Part shown: positions 33,877 through 42,404 of the stretch, piece after piece
How the letters are laid out: each line of letters opens with the position of its first letter
Numbering within the stretch: the first letter of the stretch is position 1
Assembly (NCBI RefSeq): GCF_000296815.2
Contig: NZ_CAIT01000009.1
Location: 1,488,001 to 1,552,000 of the forward strand
DNA from: Fibrisoma limi BUZ 3
GTDB lineage: Bacteria; Bacteroidota; Bacteroidia; Cytophagales; Spirosomataceae
Reading direction: 5' to 3'
Length of the DNA: 64,000 nucleotides
Notes under the pieces: model-generated
Told to the model about the DNA's origin: nothing
The model's input: only the letters and a program-made list of their open reading frames with translations
Database searches by the model: none
Made by a program: the position numbers and the translations under genes

Positions 33877-34896
33877 ATGAGAGCACTTCTCTTTCTATTT
33901 AGCCTTAGCCTGTTTGTGGCTTGTCAGCCTAATTCCGACAATACGTTTAGCATTGCCCCGGGCCCTGACCTCGCTCCCAGCACGAGCCTTAGTCCCGGAA
34001 CTGAAGTGCTGGACGTCAGCGCTCCCGCGTCAAGTACTTTGATTAAAGCGATGGTAGTGCAGTCGACCTACAAAGATGCTACGACGGAAGGCTATCGCTA
34101 TGAATACAAATACAGCTACGACGCCAAAAATCGATTGACTAAACTGGAGTTTGGCGGTTACGTTCATAAAGATATCAGCGACCCAACGCCTTCGTATGCT
34201 AACCTGCAACGTCGGATAGCAACCCTAGATTATAACGATTCTGGAGAATTATCGGCTCTGCACATGCTTGATTACGGCCGGGATGGAAATGTTCAATTGT
34301 CGCTGACCTTTCCGGTTCGCAAAGAGAACGGTGACCTGGTTGTTTATGGATTACCCCAATGGTATCCTAATCCATTTGCCGATCAGCCTATTCTGCGAAT
34401 TACCCCCGCCGGTCGGCTCATGCAGCTTCCTACGCCATGGAATGCATACCCAAATGTCCAGTTTTCGCTCAACACATTTAATTACGACCCGGAAGGTAAC
34501 CTGAAAGACGTTACGTTTTCTTATGTGGAGCCATCCTACATAAATGCAAAACAGGAGAAAAAACAGGCATCCCTCTTACAACAGATTACACATACTCAGC
34601 AAGTGCGTAATCCATTTGGCATCAATCCGGCGTATGCAGCCGCCCATTTTCTGGTACGAGGAGGATTTGAGTTCACAGTAATTAGCTGGCTGGATATAGG
34701 AAAGAAATTACCCCTTAGCAGTACGTTAACGTTTTATAGTCGTGAAGAAAACGGTCCAGGTTATGCCAAAGGCAACAACGTGCAATCTAGCTATGATTAC
34801 ATCTTTAACGCCAATAAACTGCCTATTCGCCTGAAGCGAGTGCAGCGTTCAAATGGCTCAACTGATTACATTGACAATTTCACATTTACGTACTGA
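33877..34896 (+). CDS. Lipoprotein, DUF4595-like, unknown function
   Basis: A 339-residue lipoprotein with lipobox LSLFVAC (Cys16). The mature part has repeated beta-hairpin sequences (YKYSYDAKNRLTKLEFGGY, TLDYNDSGELSALHMLDYG, TFNYDPEGNLKDVTFSY and a C-terminal DYIDNFTFTY), as in Bacteroidetes lipoproteins with YD-like or DUF4595-like repeats. No catalytic residues are evident. Probably surface- or periplasm-facing. Confidence 0.75.
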   Translation: MRALLFLFSLSLFVACQPNSDNTFSIAPGPDLAPSTSLSPGTEVLDVSAPASSTLIKAMVVQSTYKDATTEGYRYEYKYSYDAKNRLTKLEFGGYVHKDISDPTPSYANLQRRIATLDYNDSGELSALHMLDYGRDGNVQLSLTFPVRKENGDLVVYGLPQWYPNPFADQPILRITPAGRLMQLPTPWNAYPNVQFSLNTFNYDPEGNLKDVTFSYVEPSYINAKQEKKQASLLQQITHTQQVRNPFGINPAYAAAHFLVRGGFEFTVISWLDIGKKLPLSSTLTFYSREENGPGYAKGNNVQSSYDYIFNANKLPIRLKRVQRSNGSTDYIDNFTFTY

Positions 34897-35069
34897 GGTG
34901 CTGCTTACATTTCCAATAGTCTCAAGGTTTATTCAGACTTACTGCGACTAGCTGAACACATAGTAAAAGCAGGTTTACAGCCAATACGTATAACCGCTGG
35001 CTCAGTGATGCATTTATTATGAACCTTGCTCCCTTTACTTTTGCGCCTTAGTTACAAGTTACGGTGGAT

Positions 35070-35234
35070 ATGGAATGGCTCGGCGCAATGCGTCAGGCCA
35101 TTTTTGTTAACCATACAGCACGTCAAATACGGCTGGCACTGGCCAATAAATGTTTTTTCGATGTCTATTTCTTTATCTGCTCGCATTTCAAGACTGTTGA
35201 TAGCAAACTCCTCACAAGAGCCGACGTCATATAA
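35070..35234 (+). CDS. Possible short ORF, 54 residues, unrecognised
   Basis: ATG 35070 to TAA 35232-35234. It is preceded 26 nt upstream by TACTTTTG, a good -7 match. The product (starting MEWLGAMRQAIFV, with a hydrophobic FFDVYFFICSHF stretch) matches no family I know and could be the start of a truncated gene. Low confidence. Confidence 0.2.
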   Translation: MEWLGAMRQAIFVNHTARQIRLALANKCFFDVYFFICSHFKTVDSKLLTRADVI

Positions 35235-35564
35235 GCGGGACAGTTGAGCTTTCTTATTTACTCTATCTACCGAAAAGCTCCCCCCCCAACGACTCAGCCT
35301 TTACCCCTTGTACCTGCACGGTGGCATCTTATGCGAGGTAGTTGGATACGGATGAAATTGAAGCGTTGTACAAATGGTTTCCAAGCCAGGATTAGTCTTA
35401 AGACCGTTATTTTAGCTGAGTTGTTGTCAAGATAAATGATAGCAACTAGCATATGAAGTCTCTCCATACTTGAGGATATCGCAATAAAACTCCTCTACCC
35501 AACATGAAACGTAACGTTGTCACTGGCCGTAACGCTCCTCAGCCTGGCCTTAAGTACCAAAAGC

Positions 35565-35602
35565 AAAGGCCGTAACCAGCGTTTGAACTGATTACGGCCT
35601 TT
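35565..35602 (-). terminator. Terminator hairpin after tRNA-Leu
   Basis: AAAGGCCGTAA and TTACGGCCTTT form an 11-bp stem with a 16-nt loop, starting 7 nt after the tRNA 3' end on the minus strand; only a weak T run follows. Confidence 0.65.
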
Positions 35603-35608
35603 ATGTTG

Positions 35609-35692
35609 TGCCGAAGGCGAGACTCGAACTCGCATGCCCGTAAAGGCACACGCCCCTGAAACGTGCGTGTCTACCAATTTCACCACTTCGGC
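35609..35692 (-). tRNA. tRNA-Leu (CAG)
   Basis: The 84-nt minus-strand sequence folds as a class II tRNA. The acceptor stem GCCGAAG pairs with CTTCGGC, the discriminator is A, the anticodon loop TTCAGGG gives CAG, and a long variable arm (GTGCCTTTACGGGCA) is present. CCA is not encoded. Confidence 0.95.
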
Positions 35693-35709
35693 AGCTCGTT
35701 TCCCCTTTG

Positions 35710-35751
35710 TTTGGGACTGCAAAGATATACGTTCGGGCCTACTTCTTGCAA
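35710..35751 (-). promoter_or_regulatory. tRNA-Leu promoter with shared element
   Basis: The minus strand reads TATCTTTGCAGTCCCAAA (35727-35710), and a TTG (35751-35749) lies 21 nt upstream, so both -33 and -7 elements are present. The 18-nt element is shared with tRNA-His and tRNA-Cys. Confidence 0.75.
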
Positions 35752-35773
35752 GCAAATTTGAAAATTTTTCTGC

Positions 35774-37111
35774 TTACCGATTAAAAAGAACCCGTTTGCC
35801 CGCCCGGTCTGTTAAAAACTCACCATTTTCATAAACCAGTTCGCCCGATACAATGGTATGGGTTATTCTTGATCCAAATGTGTAACCTTCCAGTGGTGAC
35901 CAACCACATTGGTACAAGATGTTTTGTTTGGAAACAGGTGTCGATTGGTCCATGTCAACTAATACTAAATCAGCCCAATACCCTTCACGAATGTAACCTC
36001 TTCGATCAATCTGAAAGCAGTCGGCGGGGGCGTGGCACATCTTTCGGACAACTGTTTCGAGAGAGATCTTGTCCTGCTTAACAAACTCCAGCATCATCAG
36101 CAGCGGGTGTTGCACCAGCGGTAGCCCCGACGGTGCCTGCCAGTACGATTGTTGTTTCTCAGCTCGGGTGTGTGGGGCGTGGTCAGTTGCAATGATGTCC
36201 AGCCGGTCATCGAGCAGGGCCGCCAGCAGTTGCTCTTTGTGATGAGGAGCCTTGATAGCCGGATTGCATTTTATCTGATTATCCAGCCGGTCGTAGTCCC
36301 GACTGTCGAACCAGAGATGATGCACACACACTTCAGCCGTGATACGTTTTTCGCGCAGTGGAATGTCGTTACGAAAAAGTGATAACTCATCCGCAGTTGA
36401 TATATGAAGAATGTGTAGACGAGTGTTGTGCCGGAGAGCCAGTTCAACTGCCAGGGAAGAAGATTTCAAGCAGGCCTCCTCCGAGCGAATCAATGGATGC
36501 AAAGCCGCGGTTGCCGACTCGCCGTATTCCTGTCGGTATTGTTCTGTGTTGGCACGTATGGTCGCTTCATCCTCGCAATGAGTAGCAATAAGCATGGGGC
36601 TCTGTCGGAATAGGTCGTCCAGTATCCGCTCATTATCTACCAGCATATTACCGGTTGATGAACCCATAAACACTTTAATACCGCAAACCGTCTTTGGGTC
36701 AGTTCGTAATACCTCATCGAGGTTGTGGTTAGAGACACCCATGAAGAATGAATAATTTGCCAGCGACGTACGGGCAGCAATTTCATACTTATCGGCCAAC
36801 AGATTTTGTGTCAGCGCGTTGGGCACTGTATTGGGCATTTCCATGAACGTAGTGACGCCCCCAGCTACGCCCGCCCGCGATTCAGATCGAATGGTTGCCT
36901 TATGGGTTAGGCCAGGTTCACGAAAGTGCACCTGATCATCAATAACGCCAGGAAGTAAAAAACTACCATTTGCATCAATAACCCGATCGACATATTGTTC
37001 CGTCAAGTCACTGCTGATACGCTCAATGAAACCACCTTTTATGAGAAGATCTGTCTCAGTAATTGAACCTTCATTAACTGTTCGTGCATTACGAATTAAT
37101 AAACTGCTCAT
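35774..37111 (-). CDS. pyrC: Dihydroorotase
   Basis: Cyclises carbamoyl aspartate to dihydroorotate in pyrimidine synthesis. The 445-residue amidohydrolase has IDDQVHFREPGLTHKATI (residues 57-74), IKVFMGSSTGNMLV with the Lys expected to be carboxylated, THCEDE, LHILHIST and IATDHAPHT with the catalytic Asp. The usual first metal-binding His of the HxH motif is Gln60 here; I recall this QVH form in other Bacteroidetes dihydroorotases, so it looks lineage-typical. Allantoinase is a less likely alternative. Confidence 0.88.
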   Translation of the reverse strand: MSSLLIRNARTVNEGSITETDLLIKGGFIERISSDLTEQYVDRVIDANGSFLLPGVIDDQVHFREPGLTHKATIRSESRAGVAGGVTTFMEMPNTVPNALTQNLLADKYEIAARTSLANYSFFMGVSNHNLDEVLRTDPKTVCGIKVFMGSSTGNMLVDNERILDDLFRQSPMLIATHCEDEATIRANTEQYRQEYGESATAALHPLIRSEEACLKSSSLAVELALRHNTRLHILHISTADELSLFRNDIPLREKRITAEVCVHHLWFDSRDYDRLDNQIKCNPAIKAPHHKEQLLAALLDDRLDIIATDHAPHTRAEKQQSYWQAPSGLPLVQHPLLMMLEFVKQDKISLETVVRKMCHAPADCFQIDRRGYIREGYWADLVLVDMDQSTPVSKQNILYQCGWSPLEGYTFGSRITHTIVSGELVYENGEFLTDRAGKRVLFNR

Positions 37112-37183
37112 AAGATAAAATCACAATTAATCTTTTCCCGTAGTCTAACATAGTATAACAGGAAGATGCTTTTAGTCAACAAA

Positions 37184-37221
37184 AAGCCATGCCTTCCGAA
37201 AGATAGTGGAAAGCATGGCTT
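37184..37221 (-). terminator. Terminator hairpin after hemB
   Basis: AAGCCATGCCTTCC and GGAAAGCATGGCTT pair with one mismatch around a 10-nt loop, followed on the minus strand by a short T run. It starts 23 nt after the hemB stop. Confidence 0.75.
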
Positions 37222-37243
37222 CGTGATGCTAATTATACCGCAA

Positions 37244-38251
37244 TTAAACTGATTTCAGAAGTTGAGCGGCTTCTTTGGCAAAATAGGTTAGGATAACGTT
37301 CGCACCGGCCCGTTTGATCGCCATAAGTGACTCCATCATCGCTCGTTCGCCGTCGAGCCAGCCGTTGCGGGCAGCCGCTTTAATCATAGCATATTCACCA
37401 CTTACGTTATAGGCGGCAATCGGCAGATCGAAGTTATCTTTTAATAACTTGATTACGTCCAGATACGCCAGTGCGGGCTTGACCATCAAAAAGTCGGCTC
37501 CTTCAGCGTAATCCAGCTCTGCTTCAATCAGGGCTTCTCGGCTATTGGCGGGGTTCATCTGATACGTTTTCTTATCGCCAAAACGGGGGGCAGAATCCAG
37601 CGCATCGCGGAATGGCCCATAAAAAGCGCTGGCATATTTCGCCGAATACGCCATGATCGCTACGTCGTGGAAACCACCGGCGTCGAGTACCTGGCGGATA
37701 TAACCCACGCGGCCATCCATCATGTCCGACGGGCCGACGATATCGGCACCAGCTTTTGCCTGCGCCAATGCCATATTGCCCAGTACTTCGAGCGTTGGGT
37801 CATTCAGAATTTTTCCGTTTTCAACGATCCCATCGTGCCCATCAGAACTATAAGGGTCCATTGCTACGTCAGTCATAACCACTACGTCCGGGAAACGATC
37901 TTTAATCGCCTTCACTGCCCGCAGATACAAACCGTCGGGATTATAACTCTCCGTAGCGTATTTATCTTTCTTTGACTCGGGTAGGTTGGGGAAGAGCGCG
38001 AACGTAGTCAGGCCAAGGCCCACGCATTCGGCAACTTCTTCTAAAAGCAGATCAAGTGAGTACCGATGGATTCCTGGCATGGAAACCACTTCACTGCGAA
38101 CACCTTCGCCTTCCAGCACAAAAAGCGGCAAAATGAAGTCAGTTACGGCGAGTCGAGTCTCCTGCACCATATTACGAATGGCAGCTGACTGACGATTCCG
38201 ACGCGGACGTCGGGTAAGTTGTAATTGGGTTATACGCTGTACGTTTGACAT
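37244..38251 (-). CDS. hemB: Porphobilinogen synthase (delta-aminolevulinic acid dehydratase)
   Basis: Condenses two 5-aminolevulinates to porphobilinogen for heme synthesis, in keeping with the many cytochromes encoded nearby. The 335-residue protein has FILPLFVLEGEG, the zinc/magnesium-site region MTDVAMDPYSSDGHDG, AYSAKYASAFYGPFRDA with the first Schiff-base Lys, and ADFLMVKPALAYLDVI with the second. SSDGHDG in place of the Cys triad suggests a magnesium-type rather than zinc-type enzyme. Confidence 0.95.
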   Translation of the reverse strand: MSNVQRITQLQLTRRPRRNRQSAAIRNMVQETRLAVTDFILPLFVLEGEGVRSEVVSMPGIHRYSLDLLLEEVAECVGLGLTTFALFPNLPESKKDKYATESYNPDGLYLRAVKAIKDRFPDVVVMTDVAMDPYSSDGHDGIVENGKILNDPTLEVLGNMALAQAKAGADIVGPSDMMDGRVGYIRQVLDAGGFHDVAIMAYSAKYASAFYGPFRDALDSAPRFGDKKTYQMNPANSREALIEAELDYAEGADFLMVKPALAYLDVIKLLKDNFDLPIAAYNVSGEYAMIKAAARNGWLDGERAMMESLMAIKRAGANVILTYFAKEAAQLLKSV

Positions 38252-38279
38252 GCCTCACTCAAATAGATTGCTTAGTGAA

Positions 38280-38287
38280 CAAACTTA
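38280..38287 (-). promoter_or_regulatory. Possible hemB promoter, -7 element
   Basis: The minus strand reads TAAGTTTG, matching TAnnTTTG, 28 nt upstream of the hemB ATG. No -33 TTG is evident. Confidence 0.35.
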
Positions 38288-38318
38288 CGAAGCCATCTAT
38301 TCCGACAGCACCCATTTT

Positions 38319-38999
38319 TTACACAATTAATTTGAAACCCTCACCGTGGACGTTCACCAGTTGAACGGCTTCATCTTCCTTGAGGTACTTCCGCAGTTTC
38401 GTCACATACACGTCCATACTCCGGGCGTTGAAGTACGAATCGTCGCCCCACACCATCTTGAGGGCAAAACTGCGGCTGACCGGCTGATTAAGGTTTTGCG
38501 CCAGCAGCTTAAGTAGCTCAGACTCTTTACTGGTCAGTTTCTGCGATGAGCCGTTGTGCATCAGCAACTGGTGCGGATAATCAAACTGAAACGACCCGAT
38601 CTGATACACCGACGGCTCAGGCAAATCAGGTGTACGCTGGTAGCGCCGGAGAATGGCCTGAATTCGTAGCAACAATTCCTCCATGCTGAATGGCTTCGTC
38701 ACGTAGTCGTCGGCACCAACCTTAAACCCCTGGATGGTATCTTCCTGCATCGATTTGGCCGTCAGGAAAATAATTGGGATATCACGCCCTGCCATCCGGA
38801 CTTCTTTCGCCAGCGTAAAGCCGTCTTTTTTAGGCATCATGACGTCGAAAATGCACAGGTCATACGAGTTCGCCATGAACATCTGAAGTCCCTGATTACC
38901 GTCGGTTGCCCGGTCGGTTGGGTATCCTTTCATCGTCAGGTACTCCTGTACTAACTGTCCCAGATTGGGGTCATCTTCGACTACCAGAATGTTTGCCAT
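38319..38999 (-). CDS. OmpR/PhoB-family response regulator
   Basis: A 226-residue response regulator. The receiver domain (residues 1-118) has acidic pair VVEDDPN, phosphoacceptor Asp in LCIFDVMMPKKDG, Thr in FLTAKS and Lys in VTKPFS. The winged helix DNA-binding domain (residues 130-226) contains LTSKESELLKLLAQNLNQPV and MDVYVTKLRKYLKED. It starts 32 nt after the sensor kinase gene and is cotranscribed with it. Targets unknown. Confidence 0.95.
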   Translation of the reverse strand: MANILVVEDDPNLGQLVQEYLTMKGYPTDRATDGNQGLQMFMANSYDLCIFDVMMPKKDGFTLAKEVRMAGRDIPIIFLTAKSMQEDTIQGFKVGADDYVTKPFSMEELLLRIQAILRRYQRTPDLPEPSVYQIGSFQFDYPHQLLMHNGSSQKLTSKESELLKLLAQNLNQPVSRSFALKMVWGDDSYFNARSMDVYVTKLRKYLKEDEAVQLVNVHGEGFKLIV

Positions 39000-39031
39000 T
39001 TTCTACAATAAATCGTTCAAACAACCGCGGT

Positions 39032-40927
39032 TTATTCGCCAGCCGGCTGCGTATATGGAATAATAATCTCAAATGAACTGCCTTTACCCGGCTGACTATC
39101 GACCTGAATACGCCCGTGGTGTTCATCTACCATCTTTTTAACGTAGCTTAACCCCAAACCGAACCCTTTCACGTCGTGTCGATTACCCGTCGGCACCCGG
39201 TAGAACTTCTCAAAGATACGGTTCAACTGGTCTTTGGTCATTCCCAGCCCCTGGTCGGCCACGGTAATGCTGACGCCTTCTGGTAAGCTGCGGGTTTTGA
39301 GTGTGATATGAGGCTGGTTCGGCGAATACTTAATCGCGTTGTCGACCAGATTATACAGGATGTTGGTCAAATGTACCTCGTCGGCTTCAACAACCTCGTT
39401 ATCCGCTTCAAAATCGAGATCAAGTTCGCCTTCACGCTGTTCAATCTGAATACCAATGTTATTGAGCACTTTCTCGATAACGTCGTGAACATTAACCGAT
39501 GATAGCTTCAGTTTGATTTCTCCACGGTCAAGCAGTGCCATTTGCAGTACCTTCTCGACGTGTGACCCTAACCGGCGGGTTTCGTCACGAATAATACCCA
39601 TGTACCGGGTCAGGCGGGTAGTTGGGTTGGCTGTCGGATCAGATATAGGTGTATCCGCATAGCCCAGTTGCTCTTGCGCCATTTCAACTGCCAGCGAAAT
39701 GGTTGAAATAGGTGTTTTGAACTCGTGGGTCATGTTGTTGATAAAGTCGTTCTTAATATCGGCCAGTTTTTTCTGCCGGACAATCGTACTAAGGGCGATG
39801 TAAAAACAGGCCAGAATAATCAGGATCAACACCGCCGATGCTGCAAACGTGAATCCCAGCCGGTTCAGGATAAACTGCTTTTGAGTTGGGAAATAGATAT
39901 ACAGGTAATTTCCTGTTTCGAGCAGGTTATTAGGAAATAAGGCCGCTTTATACCCACTGGCATTAAACTCTTCCGGCTCCATGCCGAGCGACGTAAACAG
40001 AAATGAAGGCTTCGATTTGATCTGGACGCCATAGGCAAATGGGATACCGATCCCCCGCTCCTGTAACGCCTGTCGCAAAAGGGTATCAAGAGCCAGACGG
40101 TTAACGCGGTCCTCGATCGGCCGATCCGACAATAGCAACCCTTTCAAAACATCCTTGATCATCTGCGACTGCTCTTCGGTACGGTGGGTAAGGCCGGCTG
40201 TGGCCTTAGTTTCGTTCGGGCTTTTCTGTGCAATAGCAGTATCCGGCCGATTTTGCTGCTGTCGACGCTTCAGCCGAGCCGCCTGCTCCTTTTTGGCAAC
40301 TTTCCGCAATGAGTCCTGCCGCTTGGCAGATTGCCTCAACTGCGCATCAATATTCGTCAACTCACTACTCATGACGTGATCTACCCAGCGTTCGAACTGA
40401 CGTTGCTGCTCCAGTTGGGCCTGCCAGTCGCCGGCCGCCATCAACTCTTCCTGCTGGCGAAAGAACTCTTCGACCACAACCATCTGCTCGGCGGACAAAG
40501 GACGCGTCGTTGAATGCAGTACGTCGGATTGAACAATGGCTCCCATCGGCTCAGCCCCACGCAGAGCCGTCGGGTTGTTGTCACCAGAACTGGGCATAGC
40601 AATCTTATCCCTCGCCACAACCTGATCCGGCTTTGATTTACGCCGTTTGGGTGCAGACGACTCAGGTGGCTCCTGATCCGATTTCTTGGCAATAGCCATC
40701 AGTCGATTCTGCTGATCGTGGGCCTGAATACGCTTCTGAGCCAGGTTTAGTATCTCCTGACGTTCCAGCGTACGAACCACCTCCTGCAAGGCATCGGTAA
40801 CTTTATAATCAAATTGCTCTTTCTGGAGTCGCAGCGCACTACCGATCCAATACGACTGCAGGCCAATCAGTCCCAGCAGTCCTACCGCCATCAGCGCCAC
40901 AATCCAGCGTATGCGTTGTTTCGACAT
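39032..40927 (-). CDS. Membrane sensor histidine kinase
   Basis: A 631-residue kinase, partner of the adjacent regulator. The first helix is at residues about 8-28; the extracytoplasmic region of over 300 residues contains Gln/Lys/Arg-rich probable coiled coils; the second helix lies near residues 355-380. Then come the phosphorylated His in NNMTHEFKTPIS, N box NILYNLVDNAIKYS, G1 box VADQGLGM, F box FEKFYR and G2 box GFGLGLSYVKKMV. The stimulus cannot be read from the sequence; the large sensor region is unlike PAS or HAMP types. Confidence 0.93.
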   Translation of the reverse strand: MSKQRIRWIVALMAVGLLGLIGLQSYWIGSALRLQKEQFDYKVTDALQEVVRTLERQEILNLAQKRIQAHDQQNRLMAIAKKSDQEPPESSAPKRRKSKPDQVVARDKIAMPSSGDNNPTALRGAEPMGAIVQSDVLHSTTRPLSAEQMVVVEEFFRQQEELMAAGDWQAQLEQQRQFERWVDHVMSSELTNIDAQLRQSAKRQDSLRKVAKKEQAARLKRRQQQNRPDTAIAQKSPNETKATAGLTHRTEEQSQMIKDVLKGLLLSDRPIEDRVNRLALDTLLRQALQERGIGIPFAYGVQIKSKPSFLFTSLGMEPEEFNASGYKAALFPNNLLETGNYLYIYFPTQKQFILNRLGFTFAASAVLILIILACFYIALSTIVRQKKLADIKNDFINNMTHEFKTPISTISLAVEMAQEQLGYADTPISDPTANPTTRLTRYMGIIRDETRRLGSHVEKVLQMALLDRGEIKLKLSSVNVHDVIEKVLNNIGIQIEQREGELDLDFEADNEVVEADEVHLTNILYNLVDNAIKYSPNQPHITLKTRSLPEGVSITVADQGLGMTKDQLNRIFEKFYRVPTGNRHDVKGFGLGLSYVKKMVDEHHGRIQVDSQPGKGSSFEIIIPYTQPAGE

Positions 40928-41104
40928 TTTTTTAAGCGCTCATGCAACCTTTGCCCTTTTCCAGCATCTATTGAGAAAACGGTTTAGGCGGCAGGTAAAA
41001 TTACGAACCGAACCAGCTACCGTCGGGTATTTAACAAACTTTAACAGCCGGGCTGTCAGCGTTTTTCTGAGATTCGCACGGCATCTTTTGTCATCAATAA
41101 CCCT

Positions 41105-41932
41105 ATGAAAACAACATCTGTTTTTGTATGCCGGTTCGTCCCGGTTTTGTTATTGGCCACTTGTCTGAGCATTACGAGCCAGGCTCAGCAAAAGCCTATT
41201 ACTAAGGCTGATAAAGCTGACAAAGAAGAATTCAGCGTCCGCATCATTGAGCGCGACGGTAATGAGGTACGCGAAATAGAACGGACGTATCGTGCCGACG
41301 GCATGTCTGACGCTGACCGCGACAGAGTAGTTATGAAACTGGTGGATTCGCTTAAAACGGCCCGTAAGGATGGTCGTCGGCGTCAGTTGACCATCATAGT
41401 CGAGGATACCGATGGCGACCGCGTCGTTACGCGCCGACGTAAAACCTCGCCCGATGCGTATGTCCTTCGGCCGAATCGTCCCGGTGAACGTAACTACCGC
41501 TTTTATTATACGCCGGATATGCGAGAATGGGGCTTTGGCTTCCGCAATAACATGGATTCACTGGCTGACCGCCTGAATCGCATGGAGTTTCGTTTTCCGC
41601 GGGACTGGGACCGGCAACTGGCCCGGCCGTTCGAAGAATGGTCGCGGGGCTTTAATCGGGACGTAAAGCCATCTACGATTCGGAGCCTGGATGTTTACCC
41701 AAATAACCCGGACCGCGACCAATTGAACATTCGGTTCACGGCACCTGCCAAAGGCGATATTACTATCGCCGTAACTAATGCTAAAGGAAAAGAAGTAGCC
41801 CGCCGGGAGATCAAAGACTTCTCGGGTGAGTTCGTAGGTCAGATTGATCTGGGTAAAAAAACGTCGGGTACGTACTTTGTTACGGTTACCCAGAACGAGG
41901 ATGGTGCCGTTAAACGAGTTGTACTTGATTAA
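41105..41932 (+). CDS. T9SS type A sorting-domain protein
   Basis: A 275-residue exported protein. It has a signal peptide at residues 1-27 (VLLLATCLSITSQAQQ), an Asp/Arg-rich middle region, and a C-terminal domain of about 85 residues (SLDVYPNNPDRDQLNI through TSGTYFVTVTQNEDGAVKRVVL) matching the type IX secretion sorting domain. It should be carried across the outer membrane by T9SS and anchored at the surface. It is divergent from the sensor kinase. The middle region matches nothing I recognise. Confidence 0.88.
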   Translation: MKTTSVFVCRFVPVLLLATCLSITSQAQQKPITKADKADKEEFSVRIIERDGNEVREIERTYRADGMSDADRDRVVMKLVDSLKTARKDGRRRQLTIIVEDTDGDRVVTRRRKTSPDAYVLRPNRPGERNYRFYYTPDMREWGFGFRNNMDSLADRLNRMEFRFPRDWDRQLARPFEEWSRGFNRDVKPSTIRSLDVYPNNPDRDQLNIRFTAPAKGDITIAVTNAKGKEVARREIKDFSGEFVGQIDLGKKTSGTYFVTVTQNEDGAVKRVVLD

Positions 41933-41956
41933 ATAAGCGTTGGAATTCCCACTCAG

Positions 41957-41990
41957 AAAGGCCGGGAGAGCCTTTATCCGGCCTTTTTTT
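41957..41990 (+). terminator. Intrinsic terminator after the T9SS cargo gene
   Basis: AAAGGCCGG and CCGGCCTTT pair across a 12-nt loop and are followed by a run of T residues. It begins 25 nt after the stop codon. Confidence 0.85.
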
Positions 41991-42022
41991 AAGAATTTTA
42001 ACAAAAAACAAGGTACTATGTA

Positions 42023-42054
42023 TTGCAAGATACCAAATAAAACCTATATCTTTG
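42023..42054 (+). promoter_or_regulatory. Promoter of the 87-residue exported protein
   Basis: TTG at 42023-42025 and TATCTTTG at 42047-42054 are 21 nt apart, a very good consensus match, 26 nt before the ATG. Confidence 0.7.
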
Positions 42055-42080
42055 TGGTATCAATGTAAAACTGATGTGTC

Positions 42081-42344
42081 ATGAAAAAGCTACTGATCGC
42101 TGGAATGATGGTATTGGCCGTTTGTGGTGAAGGATACAGCATGGGGCACCCGCGTAATATTTTCGCTGCGCACAAGCGGTTGAAGGCGAAGAAAGCGCAT
42201 ACAACGGCATCAATCAAATCCTCCGCCTGCCGGAACCAGGCGACGGTATCAGCTCAGCATGACACAAACCTGGGTACTCAGATTGTATCTGCCATCAGTA
42301 AATCAGCCGTACGGCTGATTTACAGCACCGTTGTTGCTCAGTAA
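42081..42344 (+). CDS. Small exported protein, unknown function
   Basis: An 87-residue protein with a signal peptide (MKKLLIAGMMVLAVCGEGYS) and a basic mature part of about 67 residues (KRLKAKKAHTTASIKSS), ending RLIYSTVVAQ. I do not recognise it. A strong promoter upstream supports that it is real. The coding sequence contains a 22-bp perfect palindrome at 42300-42321. Confidence 0.65.
   Translation: MKKLLIAGMMVLAVCGEGYSMGHPRNIFAAHKRLKAKKAHTTASIKSSACRNQATVSAQHDTNLGTQIVSAISKSAVRLIYSTVVAQ
42300..42321. repeat. 22-bp perfect palindrome
   Basis: AAATCAGCCGT followed directly by its complement ACGGCTGATTT, with no spacer, at the 3' end of the small exported-protein gene. Confidence 0.8.
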
Positions 42345-42404
42345 GTCATTTGGGCTCCTAACGGTTGCTGCTTTCTTATTTGCGTCGGCTGAATGAGCAC
42401 TACC

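Larger units (their letters stand above)
34897..35608. other. Gene-poor stretch of about 0.7 kb
   Basis: I find no convincing gene here. A -7-like TACTTTTG at 35036-35043 is followed by a 54-codon frame from ATG 35070 to TAA 35234 (starting MEWLGAMRQAIFVNH) that I do not recognise. A further fragment (LDTDEIEALYKWFPSQ) is readable near 35340-35392 in a frame closed by stops. It could be gene debris. The terminator of tRNA-Leu lies at the right end. Confidence 0.5.
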
